Shown: positions 26,668 to 36,008 of the stretch, one piece after another | Position numbering within the stretch: position 1 is the stretch's first letter | Layout of the letters: each line of letters opens with the position of its first letter | Assembly: GCA_964410285.1 (NCBI GenBank) | Contig: CAYPFR010000002.1 | Coordinates: forward strand, 186,001-250,000 | Source: Fretibacter sp964410285 | GTDB lineage: Bacteria > Pseudomonadota > Alphaproteobacteria > Caulobacterales > Maricaulaceae | DNA length: 64,000 nt | Direction of reading: 5' to 3' | Made by a program: the position numbers and the translations under genes | The notes under the pieces: model-generated | What the model was told of the DNA's origin: nothing | What the model saw: only the letters and a program-made list of their open reading frames with translations | Databases searched by the model: none

Positions 26668-28117
26668 GGCTTACCTCCGATTGACCTCGTTTTTTGAGGG
26701 CGATTTGCACTTGATCGACATCCGAAAACGGAATGATTTGATCGCCGACGATCTGCCCTTGCTCATGCCCTTTGCCCGCAACCACAAGACAGTCATCGGA
26801 CCCAAGGCGCGCTATGCCTTCGCGAATAGCGGCCGCACGGCTACCGATCTCTGTGGCTTTCGGGCAGCCCTCCATCACCATGGCGCGAATATGAGCGGCA
26901 TCCTCTGTGCGTGGATTATCATCTGTGACAATTACCTCATCGGCCAAAGCAGCAGCAATGCGGCCCATCTTAGCGCGCTTATCTGGATCACGGTCTCCGC
27001 CGCAGCCAAAGACAATAACGATTTTTCCCATCGTATGCGGCCGAACGGAGCGCAAAAGCTTATCAAGGCCGTCTTCGGTATGGGCAAAGTCAACGAAAAT
27101 TGGCGCACCTTGCGGGGTTTGTCCGGCGCGCTCCATGCGGCCCGCCACGCCATATAAATGTTCTAAGGCTATTACGGCAGTGTCTTGGCCAACACCTGTT
27201 ACCAGCGCCAATCCGAGCGCCGCCACAGCGTTCAGCGCCTGAAACTCCCCTGCCAGCGGCAATTCGACCTGATAACGCGTACCGCGCACGATGAGCGTCA
27301 TCATTTGACTCGCACGGCGCGGCATAAGCTCATCAATTCGAATGTCTTCCCCGCTCCAGCCCACGCGCATCACCTTCTGCCCCCGAGCCGTGCACAGATG
27401 AGCAAGCTTTTGCCCGTATTTGTCATTCACATTTATGACCACAGGCGCGTGCGCCGGCGTTAGTGCGGTAAAGAGGCGGGCTTTTGCGCTGAAATAATCC
27501 TCCACATCGGGGTGATAATCAAAATGATCTTGCGTGAGGTTGGAAAACCCTGCCGCAGCAATTTTCACCGCGTCTAGTCTGTATTGCTTCAGCCCGTGAG
27601 AAGAGGCCTCCATCGCCGCATGTGTCACCCCAGCCGCTTTGAGCCCGCTGAGCGTTTCATGCAGCGCCATGGCGTCTGGCGTTGTATGGGTGAGCGGCGT
27701 ATATCCCGCAGGCGACTGTACGCCGAGCGTACCAAAACACGCAGCCGGCAAACCCGCATAGACCCAGATTTGGCGCAAAAATTCGACAGTCGAGCTTTTG
27801 CCATTTGTACCTGTCATAGCGACTAATGTGCTGGGTTGTCCTGCATGGAATACCGCAGCAGCCTTGGCATAGGCAAGACGAGGTTCATCAACACCTATGT
27901 AGCTCACCGGCATATCAGGCAGACCCTTGGTCGACAAAATAGCCGCTGCGCCTTTTTCAATCGCATTTGGAATAAAGTCCCGGCCGTCAATTGCTGTGCC
28001 GGGAATAGCCACAAAGAGTCCGCCCGGACGCACCGTGCGGCTGTCAGCAGTGATCATGGTGATTTCCGGATCCTCGACTATGGGCGCTGAGGGGAGAAGC
28101 TGTGATAAAAGGGGCAT
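26660..28117 (-). CDS. murE: UDP-MurNAc-L-Ala-D-Glu--2,6-diaminopimelate ligase
   Basis: Mur ligase adding the third stem-peptide residue. It has 485 residues. The DNPR motif in VTDDNPRTEDAAHI predicts meso-diaminopimelate rather than lysine. Also present are the N-terminal DSRTVRPGGLFVAIPG block, the GTNGKSSTVEFLRQI ATP loop, MEASSHGL, NLTQDHFDYH and the C-terminal VVAGKGHEQGQI. The start overlaps ftsI's stop (TAATG). Confidence 0.95.
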   Translation of the reverse strand: MPLLSQLLPSAPIVEDPEITMITADSRTVRPGGLFVAIPGTAIDGRDFIPNAIEKGAAAILSTKGLPDMPVSYIGVDEPRLAYAKAAAVFHAGQPSTLVAMTGTNGKSSTVEFLRQIWVYAGLPAACFGTLGVQSPAGYTPLTHTTPDAMALHETLSGLKAAGVTHAAMEASSHGLKQYRLDAVKIAAAGFSNLTQDHFDYHPDVEDYFSAKARLFTALTPAHAPVVINVNDKYGQKLAHLCTARGQKVMRVGWSGEDIRIDELMPRRASQMMTLIVRGTRYQVELPLAGEFQALNAVAALGLALVTGVGQDTAVIALEHLYGVAGRMERAGQTPQGAPIFVDFAHTEDGLDKLLRSVRPHTMGKIVIVFGCGGDRDPDKRAKMGRIAAALADEVIVTDDNPRTEDAAHIRAMVMEGCPKATEIGSRAAAIREGIARLGSDDCLVVAGKGHEQGQIVGDQIIPFSDVDQVQIALKKRGQSEVSHG

Positions 28118-29802
28118 TACGGCAGGGCTCCTTTTGGCTCAAATGCGGCCTGCGCAACGACGGGCGGCGTCCGCTCCACCCCAAGTATGGGACCAATACG
28201 CGTGATAATTTTTTTCGTGCTTTTGGCCGCATTCCATCCCGCCGTCGCATAGCCGTGGTCAGTTGGCAGTGCTTTTGGCTCATCAAACGTCACCATTAAA
28301 ACATAGCGCGGGTCACGGTAGGGAAAGCCTGAAATAAATGAAGTTACCAAACGCTGCTCATCATAGCCGCCAATGCTGGGTTTATCGGCAGTACCCGTTT
28401 TACCCATAACGCCATAACCCGCCGCACGCGCATTTCGCCCTGTGCCATTTGTCACAACAAAACGCATAAGATCCGCGACCGATTGCGAGGTTTGCCGAGA
28501 GATAACTCGGCGTGTTTTAATAGGATTGGCCGCATCACGCCGCAAAATCGTCGGCGCAATATACTCCCCGCCATTCAAGAGCGCGGCTGTCGCCGCCGCC
28601 AGCGCCAAAGGCGTCACTGATATCCCATGCCCATAAGAGACCGTGACCGTAGTCAAGTCTTGCCATTTTCTTTGAACTTGGGGATGGGCTGATTCCATAA
28701 GCTCATAGGGCACGCGTTCAAGCAATCCTAGCTCGCCCAGAAAAGCTTTTTGCGCAGCGCCGCCGGCCCTCATCGCCATCATAGATGTCCCGCGATTGGA
28801 ACTCTCGGCAAGAATTTCCGGCATTGCGAGCGCCGTCTTGGATGGATGATCATCGCGAATATATTTGATCGAGACTTTATAGGGTTTATGCACTGGAAAT
28901 TTCTCGCTCATGTTCGAAGTCTTTGTTTTAAGCGCGAGGGCCGCGGTAATCGGCTTAAAAACAGACCCCAGTTCATAAGTGGACATTGCGGCGTGATTAT
29001 AGCGGTATTTGGGCAATGCTGCGCCGGCTGCATTAGGGTCATAATCGGGCAGACTCACCATTGAAATAATTTCGCCCGTTTTGATATCAAGCAAGACTGA
29101 TGTCGCACTGTCAGCTTGAAACCGCTCCATATCCGCGCGTAAGACATCTGTGATCGCAAATTGCGCCCGCATATCAATCGAGAGGGCTTTGGGCGGCGTA
29201 TTTTCCGCTGATAGCTCGGCATCAAATGCTTTTTCAGCGCCCGCAACGCCGCGCATATCGGGATCGGAAAACCCAAGGACATGCGCCGCGAGAGGCCCGC
29301 GCGGATATACGCGTTTCGGCTCTCGGCGAAAGGCAAGCCCTGGAAGCCCCAGATCAAATACCGCTTGCCGCTCTTTGGGAGTTAGGCCGCGCGCAATCCA
29401 TTTAAACGCTGCGTCAGCCGACAATCGCGCGAGCAAACGATCAGGGTCTAGGCCCGGCAAGGCATGCATAAGACTGTCGCGCGCCTGATCGGCATTCCAC
29501 ACTTTACGCGGCTCGGCATAGAGCGAATAGGTTTGCAATGTCGTGGCGAGTATTTCTCCGTTTCGGTCGGTAATATCAGCGCGTGTTGTTGTAATGGCCT
29601 GAGGGAGCTGCGAGCGCACAGGCTTATCGCCAAGCAGGCTTGTCTCCGCGAGGCGCAGCACAATGATAATCATCATGAAAATGAACATAAAGGCCCCGAT
29701 ACGTATGCGGATACGCCCCTCCGAGACGGCGGCATATTCGTCATCGGCAACCGTCACGACGGTCGTTTGATAGCCATCTGCATGGGTGAAAGAGTTGTTC
29801 AT
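28117..29802 (-). CDS. ftsI: Septal transpeptidase FtsI (PBP3)
   Basis: Class B penicillin-binding protein that crosslinks septal peptidoglycan. It has 561 residues: a cytoplasmic tail, one TM helix (about 33-53), a pedestal/dimerisation domain (about 75-230, with the ITDRNGEILATTL start) and a transpeptidase domain. The nucleophile Ser is in the SVFK tetrad (YELGSVFKP), the second motif is SSN and the third KTGTA (GVMGKTGTADKP). The start overlaps ftsL's stop by four bases (ATGA). The usual beta-lactam target residues look intact. Confidence 0.95.
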   Translation of the reverse strand: MNNSFTHADGYQTTVVTVADDEYAAVSEGRIRIRIGAFMFIFMMIIIVLRLAETSLLGDKPVRSQLPQAITTTRADITDRNGEILATTLQTYSLYAEPRKVWNADQARDSLMHALPGLDPDRLLARLSADAAFKWIARGLTPKERQAVFDLGLPGLAFRREPKRVYPRGPLAAHVLGFSDPDMRGVAGAEKAFDAELSAENTPPKALSIDMRAQFAITDVLRADMERFQADSATSVLLDIKTGEIISMVSLPDYDPNAAGAALPKYRYNHAAMSTYELGSVFKPITAALALKTKTSNMSEKFPVHKPYKVSIKYIRDDHPSKTALAMPEILAESSNRGTSMMAMRAGGAAQKAFLGELGLLERVPYELMESAHPQVQRKWQDLTTVTVSYGHGISVTPLALAAATAALLNGGEYIAPTILRRDAANPIKTRRVISRQTSQSVADLMRFVVTNGTGRNARAAGYGVMGKTGTADKPSIGGYDEQRLVTSFISGFPYRDPRYVLMVTFDEPKALPTDHGYATAGWNAAKSTKKIITRIGPILGVERTPPVVAQAAFEPKGALP

Positions 29803-30182
29803 TTTGGCGCCGTCCCGCCCAAAGGTTCGGCCTCTTCTTCCTGCGCCAAACTATCGGCCTCTGGCCTGAGGGCAAAGCGGGTTTCAATATCCTCAAGAGT
29901 CATCATTTGCCGTGTTTGGGTTGGTTCATGACCCAAATATTTTGCAGAAAGAGTCTGGAGGCGCTCCGGATTTTCCAAATGGGCAATCTCAGCCCGTAGA
30001 ACATCAATCGCCGTTTCCTGAAGCGCAATTTCATATTGCAAAGCCTGCACGTTTTTACGCGCGGTTTGCGCCCGCGTTTTGACGTAATAAAGCGCGATCA
30101 TCAAAAACACGCCCGTCAGCAGCAAAACAAAGGCCATAATCCGGCGCGTAGCATCCGCCTGTGTTTGGTAGCCGCCGCGCAT
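29799..30182 (-). CDS. ftsL: Cell division protein FtsL
   Basis: Small bitopic divisome protein of 127 residues. A short N-terminus leads to one TM helix (about 15-37) and a periplasmic leucine-zipper-like coiled coil (about 40-85; heptad-spaced Leu, Ile and Ala). A C-terminal tail is rich in Glu and Pro. The chosen ATG overlaps the rsmH stop as TAATG; an ATG four codons earlier lies inside rsmH. FtsL is poorly conserved, and identification rests on topology plus its fixed place between rsmH and ftsI. Confidence 0.88.
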   Translation of the reverse strand: MRGGYQTQADATRRIMAFVLLLTGVFLMIALYYVKTRAQTARKNVQALQYEIALQETAIDVLRAEIAHLENPERLQTLSAKYLGHEPTQTRQMMTLEDIETRFALRPEADSLAQEEEAEPLGGTAPK

Positions 30183-31165
30183 TAGGCAGCCCACCGAATA
30201 TCATCAAGCCGCGGGACCTTTGGCAAATAATTATCATCGGCGCTCATCGCGGGCGCCTCTGTGCGAATCCCGCAGCGCAGCTTTGCGGAGCGCGAACGTG
30301 GATTTTCGGACACCTCCGCAGGGGATGGCTTGACGACAGAGCGGCGCGCGAGAGTAAAGCTCGCCGCGTCATGAGAGATCACTTGCGGTGCATAGCGCGA
30401 GCCGCCAGACATCTCGCCGGCCCGGCGGCGAAAAAATGACTTTACAATCCGGTCCTCTAGCGAGTGGAAGGTAACAACAATGAGTCGCCCGCCCGGTTTT
30501 AACACTTTTTCTGCCGCGCAGAGTCCCTTATAAAGTTCTCCAAGTTCATCATTGATGAAAATACGCAGCGCTTGAAACACACGCGTCGCCGGATGGGTTT
30601 TACCGCCGCGTCCAATCGCGCCTTCTACAAGAGCCGCCAGCGCGTCCGTGGTCAAAATATCGCCAGCTTCCCGCGCGCGCAAAATCGCCGTTGCAATCCG
30701 CCCAGCTTGGCGTTCCTCGCCGTACATCTTAAAGATACTCGCGAGTTGCCCATGACCAAGCTGGTTGACCGCCATGGCCGCCGTTGGACCGCCTCGCCCC
30801 ATTCGCATATCCAGCGGTCCTGCACGCATGAAGCTAAATCCGCGCGCCGCTTGATCAAGCTGCATGGAGGACACACCAATATCGAGAACCACAGCATCAA
30901 GCGTCGGCAAGTCCAATGCATCAAGTTTGGAAAACGGCGTCTCTATGAGGCGAAAACGCGGCGCGTAAGCCTCCGACAACTCGGCTGCGCGCGGCGCAAC
31001 GCTTGGGTCGCGGTCAAGCCCAATAACCTCGCACTGCGCGGCTTGCAAAATGGCTTCACTATATCCGCCATTGCCAAATGTGCCGTCAACATAAAGCTCC
31101 CCGTCCTTGGGGCTAAGCGCCGCCAGAACCTGCGGCAGCATAACGGGATAATGCGGGCCGCTCAT
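30182..31165 (-). CDS. rsmH: 16S rRNA (cytosine(1402)-N4)-methyltransferase
   Basis: SAM-dependent methyltransferase (MraW) acting on C1402 in the ribosomal P site. It has 327 residues. The HYPVMLPQVLAAL start, VDGTFGNGGYSEAIL SAM loop, GLDRDPSV, LDIGVSSMQLDQAARGFSF, PLDMRMG, ATRVFQALRIFINDEL and the VVTFHSLEDRIVKSFF block are all characteristic. Its ATG overlaps the mraZ stop as ATGA. Confidence 0.96.
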   Translation of the reverse strand: MSGPHYPVMLPQVLAALSPKDGELYVDGTFGNGGYSEAILQAAQCEVIGLDRDPSVAPRAAELSEAYAPRFRLIETPFSKLDALDLPTLDAVVLDIGVSSMQLDQAARGFSFMRAGPLDMRMGRGGPTAAMAVNQLGHGQLASIFKMYGEERQAGRIATAILRAREAGDILTTDALAALVEGAIGRGGKTHPATRVFQALRIFINDELGELYKGLCAAEKVLKPGGRLIVVTFHSLEDRIVKSFFRRRAGEMSGGSRYAPQVISHDAASFTLARRSVVKPSPAEVSENPRSRSAKLRCGIRTEAPAMSADDNYLPKVPRLDDIRWAA

Positions 31166-31650
31166 AGGGCGCCTCCGCCTTGGCCCGCCGGCACAATCGG
31201 TTTTAACAAATGCCGGTTTTCAGAGGCGAGCTGGCGCATTTTTGCCGCCCTCGCCTCATGGGCTTCGGGCGGCCAAATCTCAAAACGATCGCCAAGCCCA
31301 ACGAAGGTCACGCGCCCGTTAAATCCGAATATGTCCGCCAAATCATTCGGCAAGGACACCCGCCCGCCGCTATCAAAAGGCAAACGCCGGCTTTCACCAA
31401 AAATCGCCTGTTCCATCGCTTCGCGGTTAGGATCAAAATAATCAAGGGCGTTAATGCTGGCCCGGTAGGCTTCGAACAGACGTTCTCCCCCGCCCTCAAG
31501 GCACTCACCGCTAAAACTGGGGCGCACAATTATCCCGTCAAAAGGCGCGGAAAGTCCCGCAGATTGCGCCGTTATAACTGCGCGAAAATCAGCCGGCACA
31601 GAGACCCGCCCTTTGGCATCGCGGTTATTTGTCGTCGTCGACAAGAACAC
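31162..31650 (-). CDS. mraZ: Transcriptional regulator MraZ
   Basis: AbrB/SpoVT-like DNA-binding protein heading the dcw cluster. It has 162 residues from a GTG start, chosen because the family begins with FLST-x-TN-x-x-DAKGRVSVP and because a good AGGGGAAG ribosome site precedes it. An upstream ATG 17 codons earlier would run through the putative operator boxes. Two DAKGRVSVP/DSGGRVSLP repeats (about residues 10-18 and 91-99) mark the duplicated swapped-hairpin fold. In E. coli MraZ represses its own operon by binding TGGGN repeats, which are present upstream here. Confidence 0.92.
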   Translation of the reverse strand: MFLSTTTNNRDAKGRVSVPADFRAVITAQSAGLSAPFDGIIVRPSFSGECLEGGGERLFEAYRASINALDYFDPNREAMEQAIFGESRRLPFDSGGRVSLPNDLADIFGFNGRVTFVGLGDRFEIWPPEAHEARAAKMRQLASENRHLLKPIVPAGQGGGAL

Positions 31651-31690
31651 AAAACTTCCCCTTATGCGCCTCTCTCTCAAAGGCCAAACT

Positions 31691-31715
31691 TGGGATAACA
31701 TGGGAAATTATGGGA
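31691..31715 (+). promoter_or_regulatory. MraZ operator: three TGGGA boxes at 10-base spacing
   Basis: TGGGA occurs three times, starting at 31691, 31701 and 31711, separated by five-base spacers. This is the arrangement described for MraZ binding sites. The boxes lie 41-65 bases upstream of the mraZ GTG, written on the strand opposite to mraZ. Further isolated TGGGA boxes lie at 31762, 31826 and 31843. Confidence 0.75.
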
Positions 31716-31966
31716 TACAATGCCTAAATTAGCCGATTAAGACAAAATAAAGCATAAAAAATGGGACAGAGCGCCTATATGGGGTCAAAAATAGGAATAA
31801 AACACGAACAAATGGTAAAGCCAAATGGGACTAGCCCCCACTTGGGATGCAGGGCAGGATAAAGACTAAAGGAAAATAGGGTCGCCATGAGGCCTGCCAG
31901 AAATCCTTTGACAAAATATAATAGCGCCGGCCTCTAATCATGGCCCACCTCTCAAACTTACCTCCC

Positions 31967-33604
31967 TCACCGCATGGCGAGAGCGACGAACTCGCAGAGG
32001 CGTTCCCGCGTTTCACTGGGATCGATGATGTCTTCAATGAGGAAATTTTCTGCCGTCCGAAAGGGCGACGTAACTTTGGCGAGCCGGCTTTTTATATCCG
32101 AGAGCCTTGCGGCGGGGTCCTCACTTTGCGCGAGTTCGGATTTATAAGCAACCTCGACCCCGCCCTCCATGGGCAAGCTGCCCCAATCTCCGCTTGGCCA
32201 AGCGGCGCGGTATTGAAAGCGGGTATGATCAGACATAGCCGCGCCGGCCACGCCGTAAGCCTTGCGGATGATCACGCTCGCCCACGGCACGCTGGCGCGG
32301 TAAATACTATTCATGGCCTCAACGCCGCGCCGGATGGTAGCTGCGCGCTCCGCCTCTAGGCCAATCATAAAGCCGGGATTATCCACAAGGTGAATAACCG
32401 GCAGGCGAAATAGCTCGGCAAGCTCGGTGAAGCGCCGGACTTTGTCGGCTGTGTCCGCCGTCCATGAGCCACCAAGCGAGGTTGGATCCCCCGCCAAAAG
32501 CGCGGCGGGCCAGCCGTCAAAACGGCAAAAGGCCGTGATCGCTCCTCTCCCCCAGCGCGCGCCCATCTCAAAGACGCTGCCTTGATCGGCGAGCGTTTCT
32601 ATGACGCGGCGCATATTATAGGCCTTGCGCTTATCGCGCGGCACGATAGTGCGCAGCATGTCATCTGCGCGGCTGGCGGGGTCAGTAGTCTCCCCCCGCA
32701 TAAGCGGCCCACCGGCATAGCTTGGCAGATAAGACAAGAAGCGGCGGGCGCGGGCAAAGGCCTCGGCCTCGCTTTCTACCTCATCATCAATCACGCCGTT
32801 GCGCGTGTGTATGTGGGAGCCGCCCAGGCTCTCTTTATCCTGCGTCTCGCCGAGGGCGGCGACAACGGCGGGGCCTGCGGTGAATATCTGGCTCAGGCCT
32901 TTGACCATGAGCGAATAGTGGCTCGCGACCGCCCGCGCTGCGCCCAACCCTGCGGTGGGCCCGAGCGCTAAGGCGACGACCGGGACGCTGGAGAGGTTTT
33001 TGACGACATGATCCCACCCCGGCACATAGGGCACATAACTATGGCCCATGTCTTCGAGCATTTTTACCGACCCGCCGCCGCCCGTCCCATCGATCATGCG
33101 GATCAAAGGTAAGCGGACCTCATGGGCCATTTGCTCAGCCATTATAAACTTTCGGACAATAGCCGCGTCTGCTGCCCCGCCGCGCACAGTAAAATCATCT
33201 GCCGTGGCGACAATCGGCCGCCCGTCAATATGTCCGCGACCGAAGATAAAATTAGACGGCGTCATGCCAGCCAGATCGCCGCTTCCGTTATATTGCCCGC
33301 GCCCCGCCAGCACGCCAATTTCCCGAAAGCTTCCGGCGTCTAGCAAGGCAACAATGCGCTCGCGTGCATTTAACTTTCCGCGTGATTTTTGCCGCGCAAG
33401 TTTTTCCGCCCCGCCCATGTTTTGGCCAAGGCGCGTGCGCATTTTAAGCTCCTTTAGTTCAGGGGCCCATCCATTTTGCGGCGTAGCTTTCGGTTTTGCG
33501 GGCTCATAGCGTTCCTTTTGGGACGCCGCCTTGGCAGATTTGGCTTTCTTAAATTTTGCTGTCTTGATTTGCGCTTTTTTGGGCGGAGGTTTTTTCTTGT
33601 CCAT
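31967..33604 (-). CDS. Acyl-CoA carboxylase carboxyltransferase (beta-type) subunit
   Basis: Biotin-dependent carboxyltransferase (PF01039) of 545 residues, the half that moves CO2 from biotin to an acyl-CoA. A Lys/Ala/Pro-rich basic extension (about residues 1-45) precedes the usual KMRTRLGQNMGGAEKLARQKSRGKLNARERI opening. The N-domain has DDFTVRGGAADAAIVRKF and a DGTGGGGSVKMLEDMGHSY oxyanion region; the C-domain has LAGDPTSLGGSWTADTADKVRRF and VDNPGFMIGLEAE. The substrate (propionyl-, methylcrotonyl- or other acyl-CoA) cannot be decided. No biotin carboxylase or biotin carrier gene lies nearby. It sits upstream of mraZ on the same strand, 265 bases apart. Confidence 0.88.
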   Translation of the reverse strand: MDKKKPPPKKAQIKTAKFKKAKSAKAASQKERYEPAKPKATPQNGWAPELKELKMRTRLGQNMGGAEKLARQKSRGKLNARERIVALLDAGSFREIGVLAGRGQYNGSGDLAGMTPSNFIFGRGHIDGRPIVATADDFTVRGGAADAAIVRKFIMAEQMAHEVRLPLIRMIDGTGGGGSVKMLEDMGHSYVPYVPGWDHVVKNLSSVPVVALALGPTAGLGAARAVASHYSLMVKGLSQIFTAGPAVVAALGETQDKESLGGSHIHTRNGVIDDEVESEAEAFARARRFLSYLPSYAGGPLMRGETTDPASRADDMLRTIVPRDKRKAYNMRRVIETLADQGSVFEMGARWGRGAITAFCRFDGWPAALLAGDPTSLGGSWTADTADKVRRFTELAELFRLPVIHLVDNPGFMIGLEAERAATIRRGVEAMNSIYRASVPWASVIIRKAYGVAGAAMSDHTRFQYRAAWPSGDWGSLPMEGGVEVAYKSELAQSEDPAARLSDIKSRLAKVTSPFRTAENFLIEDIIDPSETRERLCEFVALAMR

Positions 33605-33800
33605 GACCGACTATAGGCCAAGAGACGCAGATATTACAATCAAACAGGCGGAAAAACCCCGAAGACGTGCACCGCAAAGATGGCTCGCCTTATCGTCGGG
33701 CGCGCATATCACAATTGAGTGAAACTTCTCATCGCGGCACGGCCCTTGCGTCCACCCGGTAGCGAGCGTTGGTGAGAACGCCCTTGAAAGGAGCCAAATA

Positions 33801-34310
33801 ATGTTTACCGGCATTTCTAAATCCGAGTCATTCTGGATGAGCGCAGGCCTAGTTGCAGCCACAGTCTGTTTTACGGCGTGGGGCTATATTTGGTATGCCA
33901 GCGTTTTTGATGATGTCTGGCAGGGTCTCATCGCGCGCACGGAAGACGAGTTGATTGCACTCGCGCAGGCGCGAGGATTTATGCAGTCTGTCCTTAGCTA
34001 CCTTATTAGCGGTATTCAGGCCGCCGGGCTTTTTTTGATATTGCGAATGACACGCGCAGCGAGCTTCCTGGCCTATCACGCAGTGGCGGCTATTTTGTCC
34101 GTATTGATCGCCTTACCGGTTCTTGGTAATGCGGTCCTATTTGCCGGCACGCCGACATGGCTTTGGGTGCTAGACTTCCTTCACTTTATTTTTGGCTATG
34201 CGGGCATGGCCACAATCTTTTTCATCTCCCAGCATTTCGCCCAAAAGTCCGGCGCAAAGCAAAGCATTGAGCAAAATGAAGCGGCTAGCGCTCAAATTTC
34301 ACGAATTTGA
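33801..34310 (+). CDS. Small polytopic membrane protein, DUF1761-like
   Basis: A 169-residue protein with four hydrophobic segments (about residues 13-32, 65-84, 90-113 and 118-145) and a short polar tail. The arrangement, with a Trp-Gly-Tyr-x-Trp-Tyr stretch in the first helix and a Gly-Asn near the third, resembles the DUF1761 family, whose function is unknown. A good AAAGGAG ribosome site precedes the ATG. The last 26 bases overlap the convergent end of ettA. The family call is from recall and may be wrong; membrane topology is the firmer statement. Confidence 0.6.
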   Translation: MFTGISKSESFWMSAGLVAATVCFTAWGYIWYASVFDDVWQGLIARTEDELIALAQARGFMQSVLSYLISGIQAAGLFLILRMTRAASFLAYHAVAAILSVLIALPVLGNAVLFAGTPTWLWVLDFLHFIFGYAGMATIFFISQHFAQKSGAKQSIEQNEAASAQISRI

Positions 34311-35943
34311 GCTTTTTGGGCATATCTGCGTCAGGGCCAAGGCGACGCTTTTTGTCTTCGATATAATCTGCGAAATTGCCCTCGAACCATTCCACATGAC
34401 TATCGCCTTCATAGGCTAAAATATGGGTGGCAACGCGGTCCAAGAAAAAGCGGTCATGAGAAATCACCACGGCGCAGCCCGGAAATTTTTCCAGGGCGAC
34501 TTCGAGGGAGGCCAGCGTTTCGCGGTCAAGGTCATTGGTGGGTTCATCAAGCAACAGCAAGTTCGCTGGCTTAGTCAGCATTTTTGCGAGGTTCACGCGG
34601 TTACGTTCACCGCCGGAAAGCTGCCCTACATTTTTTTGCTGGTCTGTGCCTTTGAAATTAAAGGCCCCGACATAAGCGCGAGAGGGGACCTCGCGCTTGC
34701 CCATGGCAATAATATCAAGTCCGTCGGAGATGGCCTCCCAGACATTTTTACTCGGATCAAGCGCGGCGCGGGTCTGGTCAACATAACCGAGTTCTACGGT
34801 CTCGCCGACTTTGAAGGTCCCTTCGTCGGGCTGCTCTGCGCCGGTGATCATTTTGAACAAAGTCGTCTTACCCGCCCCATTTGGCCCAATCACCCCAACG
34901 ATGCCGCCGCGCGGCAGTTTGAAGGATAAATCTTTGATCAAGAGGTTTTCTCCAAATCCCTTGGAGACATTATTGGCTTCAACCACAACATTACCAAGGC
35001 GTTCGCCCATTGGGATCCGAATTTCAGCATGGGAGACAACTTCATTATCGGCTTCATCGCGCAGTTTTTCATATGCAGAAATACGGGCTTTTGATTTTGC
35101 TTGGCGCGCCTTGGGGTTGGAGCGTATCCATTCAAGTTCCCGCTTAAGCGCCTTCGTCTTACCATCGCTCTCGCGCCCCTCTTGGTCCATGCGTTTGGCT
35201 TTGGCCGCAAGCCAGCTTGAATAATTTCCTTCGTGCGGAAGACCGCGCCCGCGGTCAATTTCCAGCGTCCATCCGGTGATATTATCAAGGAAGTAACGAT
35301 CGTGAGTAATGAGGATAATCGCGCCTTGATATTTAATGAGGTAATTTTCAAGCCACGCCACGGTCTCTGCATCCAAATGGTTGGTCGGCTCGTCAAGCAG
35401 CATCAAATCCGGCTTTGAGAGCAAAAGCTGGCAGAGGGCAACCCGGCGCGCCTCACCGCCTGAAAGCGTCGTCACCGGACTGTCTTTGGGCGGGCAGCGC
35501 AAGGCCTGCATGGCCATTTCAATCTTGGAATCGATATCCCACGCGTCGCGGCCATCCACCTGCTCTTGCAGGGCGGTCATTTCTTCCATGATTTCATCTG
35601 AATAATCCTCGGCCATTTTCATCGCGGCGGCATTATACTCGTCAAATATTTTCTTGTCCTCACAGCCCTCAATGACATTACCCCAGACATCTTTATCAGG
35701 GTCCAGCTTTGGCTCTTGCGGCAAATATCCCACCTTGACGCCCTCGGCGGCCCAATGCTCGCCCGTGACTTCTGTATCTACGCCTGCCATGACTTTCATC
35801 AAAGTTGATTTACCCGCGCCGTTTACGCCAATTAGGCCGATTTTCGCATCGGGGTAAAAGGACAAATGTATATTATCAAGGATCGTCTTATTGCCAAATT
35901 TCTTGGTAAGACCTTGCATGTGGTAACAGAATTGACGTGCCAT
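34285..35943 (-). CDS. ettA: Energy-dependent translational throttle protein EttA (ABC-F)
   Basis: Soluble ABC-F ATPase that binds the ribosomal E site and gates entry into elongation according to ATP/ADP level. It has 552 residues from the MARQFCYHMQGLTK start that typifies EttA. The first cassette has Walker A GVNGAGKST, signature LSGGEARRVAL and Walker B LMLLDEPTNHLD. The arm and P-site tRNA-interaction linker follow (ELEWIRSNPKARQAKSKARI). The second cassette has GPNGAGKTT, LSGGERNRVNLA and LLLLDEPTNDLD. It has no membrane domain and is not a transporter. It appears monocistronic. Confidence 0.94.
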   Translation of the reverse strand: MARQFCYHMQGLTKKFGNKTILDNIHLSFYPDAKIGLIGVNGAGKSTLMKVMAGVDTEVTGEHWAAEGVKVGYLPQEPKLDPDKDVWGNVIEGCEDKKIFDEYNAAAMKMAEDYSDEIMEEMTALQEQVDGRDAWDIDSKIEMAMQALRCPPKDSPVTTLSGGEARRVALCQLLLSKPDLMLLDEPTNHLDAETVAWLENYLIKYQGAIILITHDRYFLDNITGWTLEIDRGRGLPHEGNYSSWLAAKAKRMDQEGRESDGKTKALKRELEWIRSNPKARQAKSKARISAYEKLRDEADNEVVSHAEIRIPMGERLGNVVVEANNVSKGFGENLLIKDLSFKLPRGGIVGVIGPNGAGKTTLFKMITGAEQPDEGTFKVGETVELGYVDQTRAALDPSKNVWEAISDGLDIIAMGKREVPSRAYVGAFNFKGTDQQKNVGQLSGGERNRVNLAKMLTKPANLLLLDEPTNDLDRETLASLEVALEKFPGCAVVISHDRFFLDRVATHILAYEGDSHVEWFEGNFADYIEDKKRRLGPDADMPKKLKFVKFER

Positions 35944-36008
35944 AACGGACCCCTGAATAATCAAATATGAGATGGCCCGCATATGCGGTCTTGGCGGGGA
36001 AATTTCAA

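Noticed and set aside
31702..31966. A defined -35/-10 promoter for mraZ
   Set aside because: The region is A/T-rich and several weak hexamers can be drawn, but none combines good matches with 16-18 base spacing, so only the TGGGA boxes are reported.
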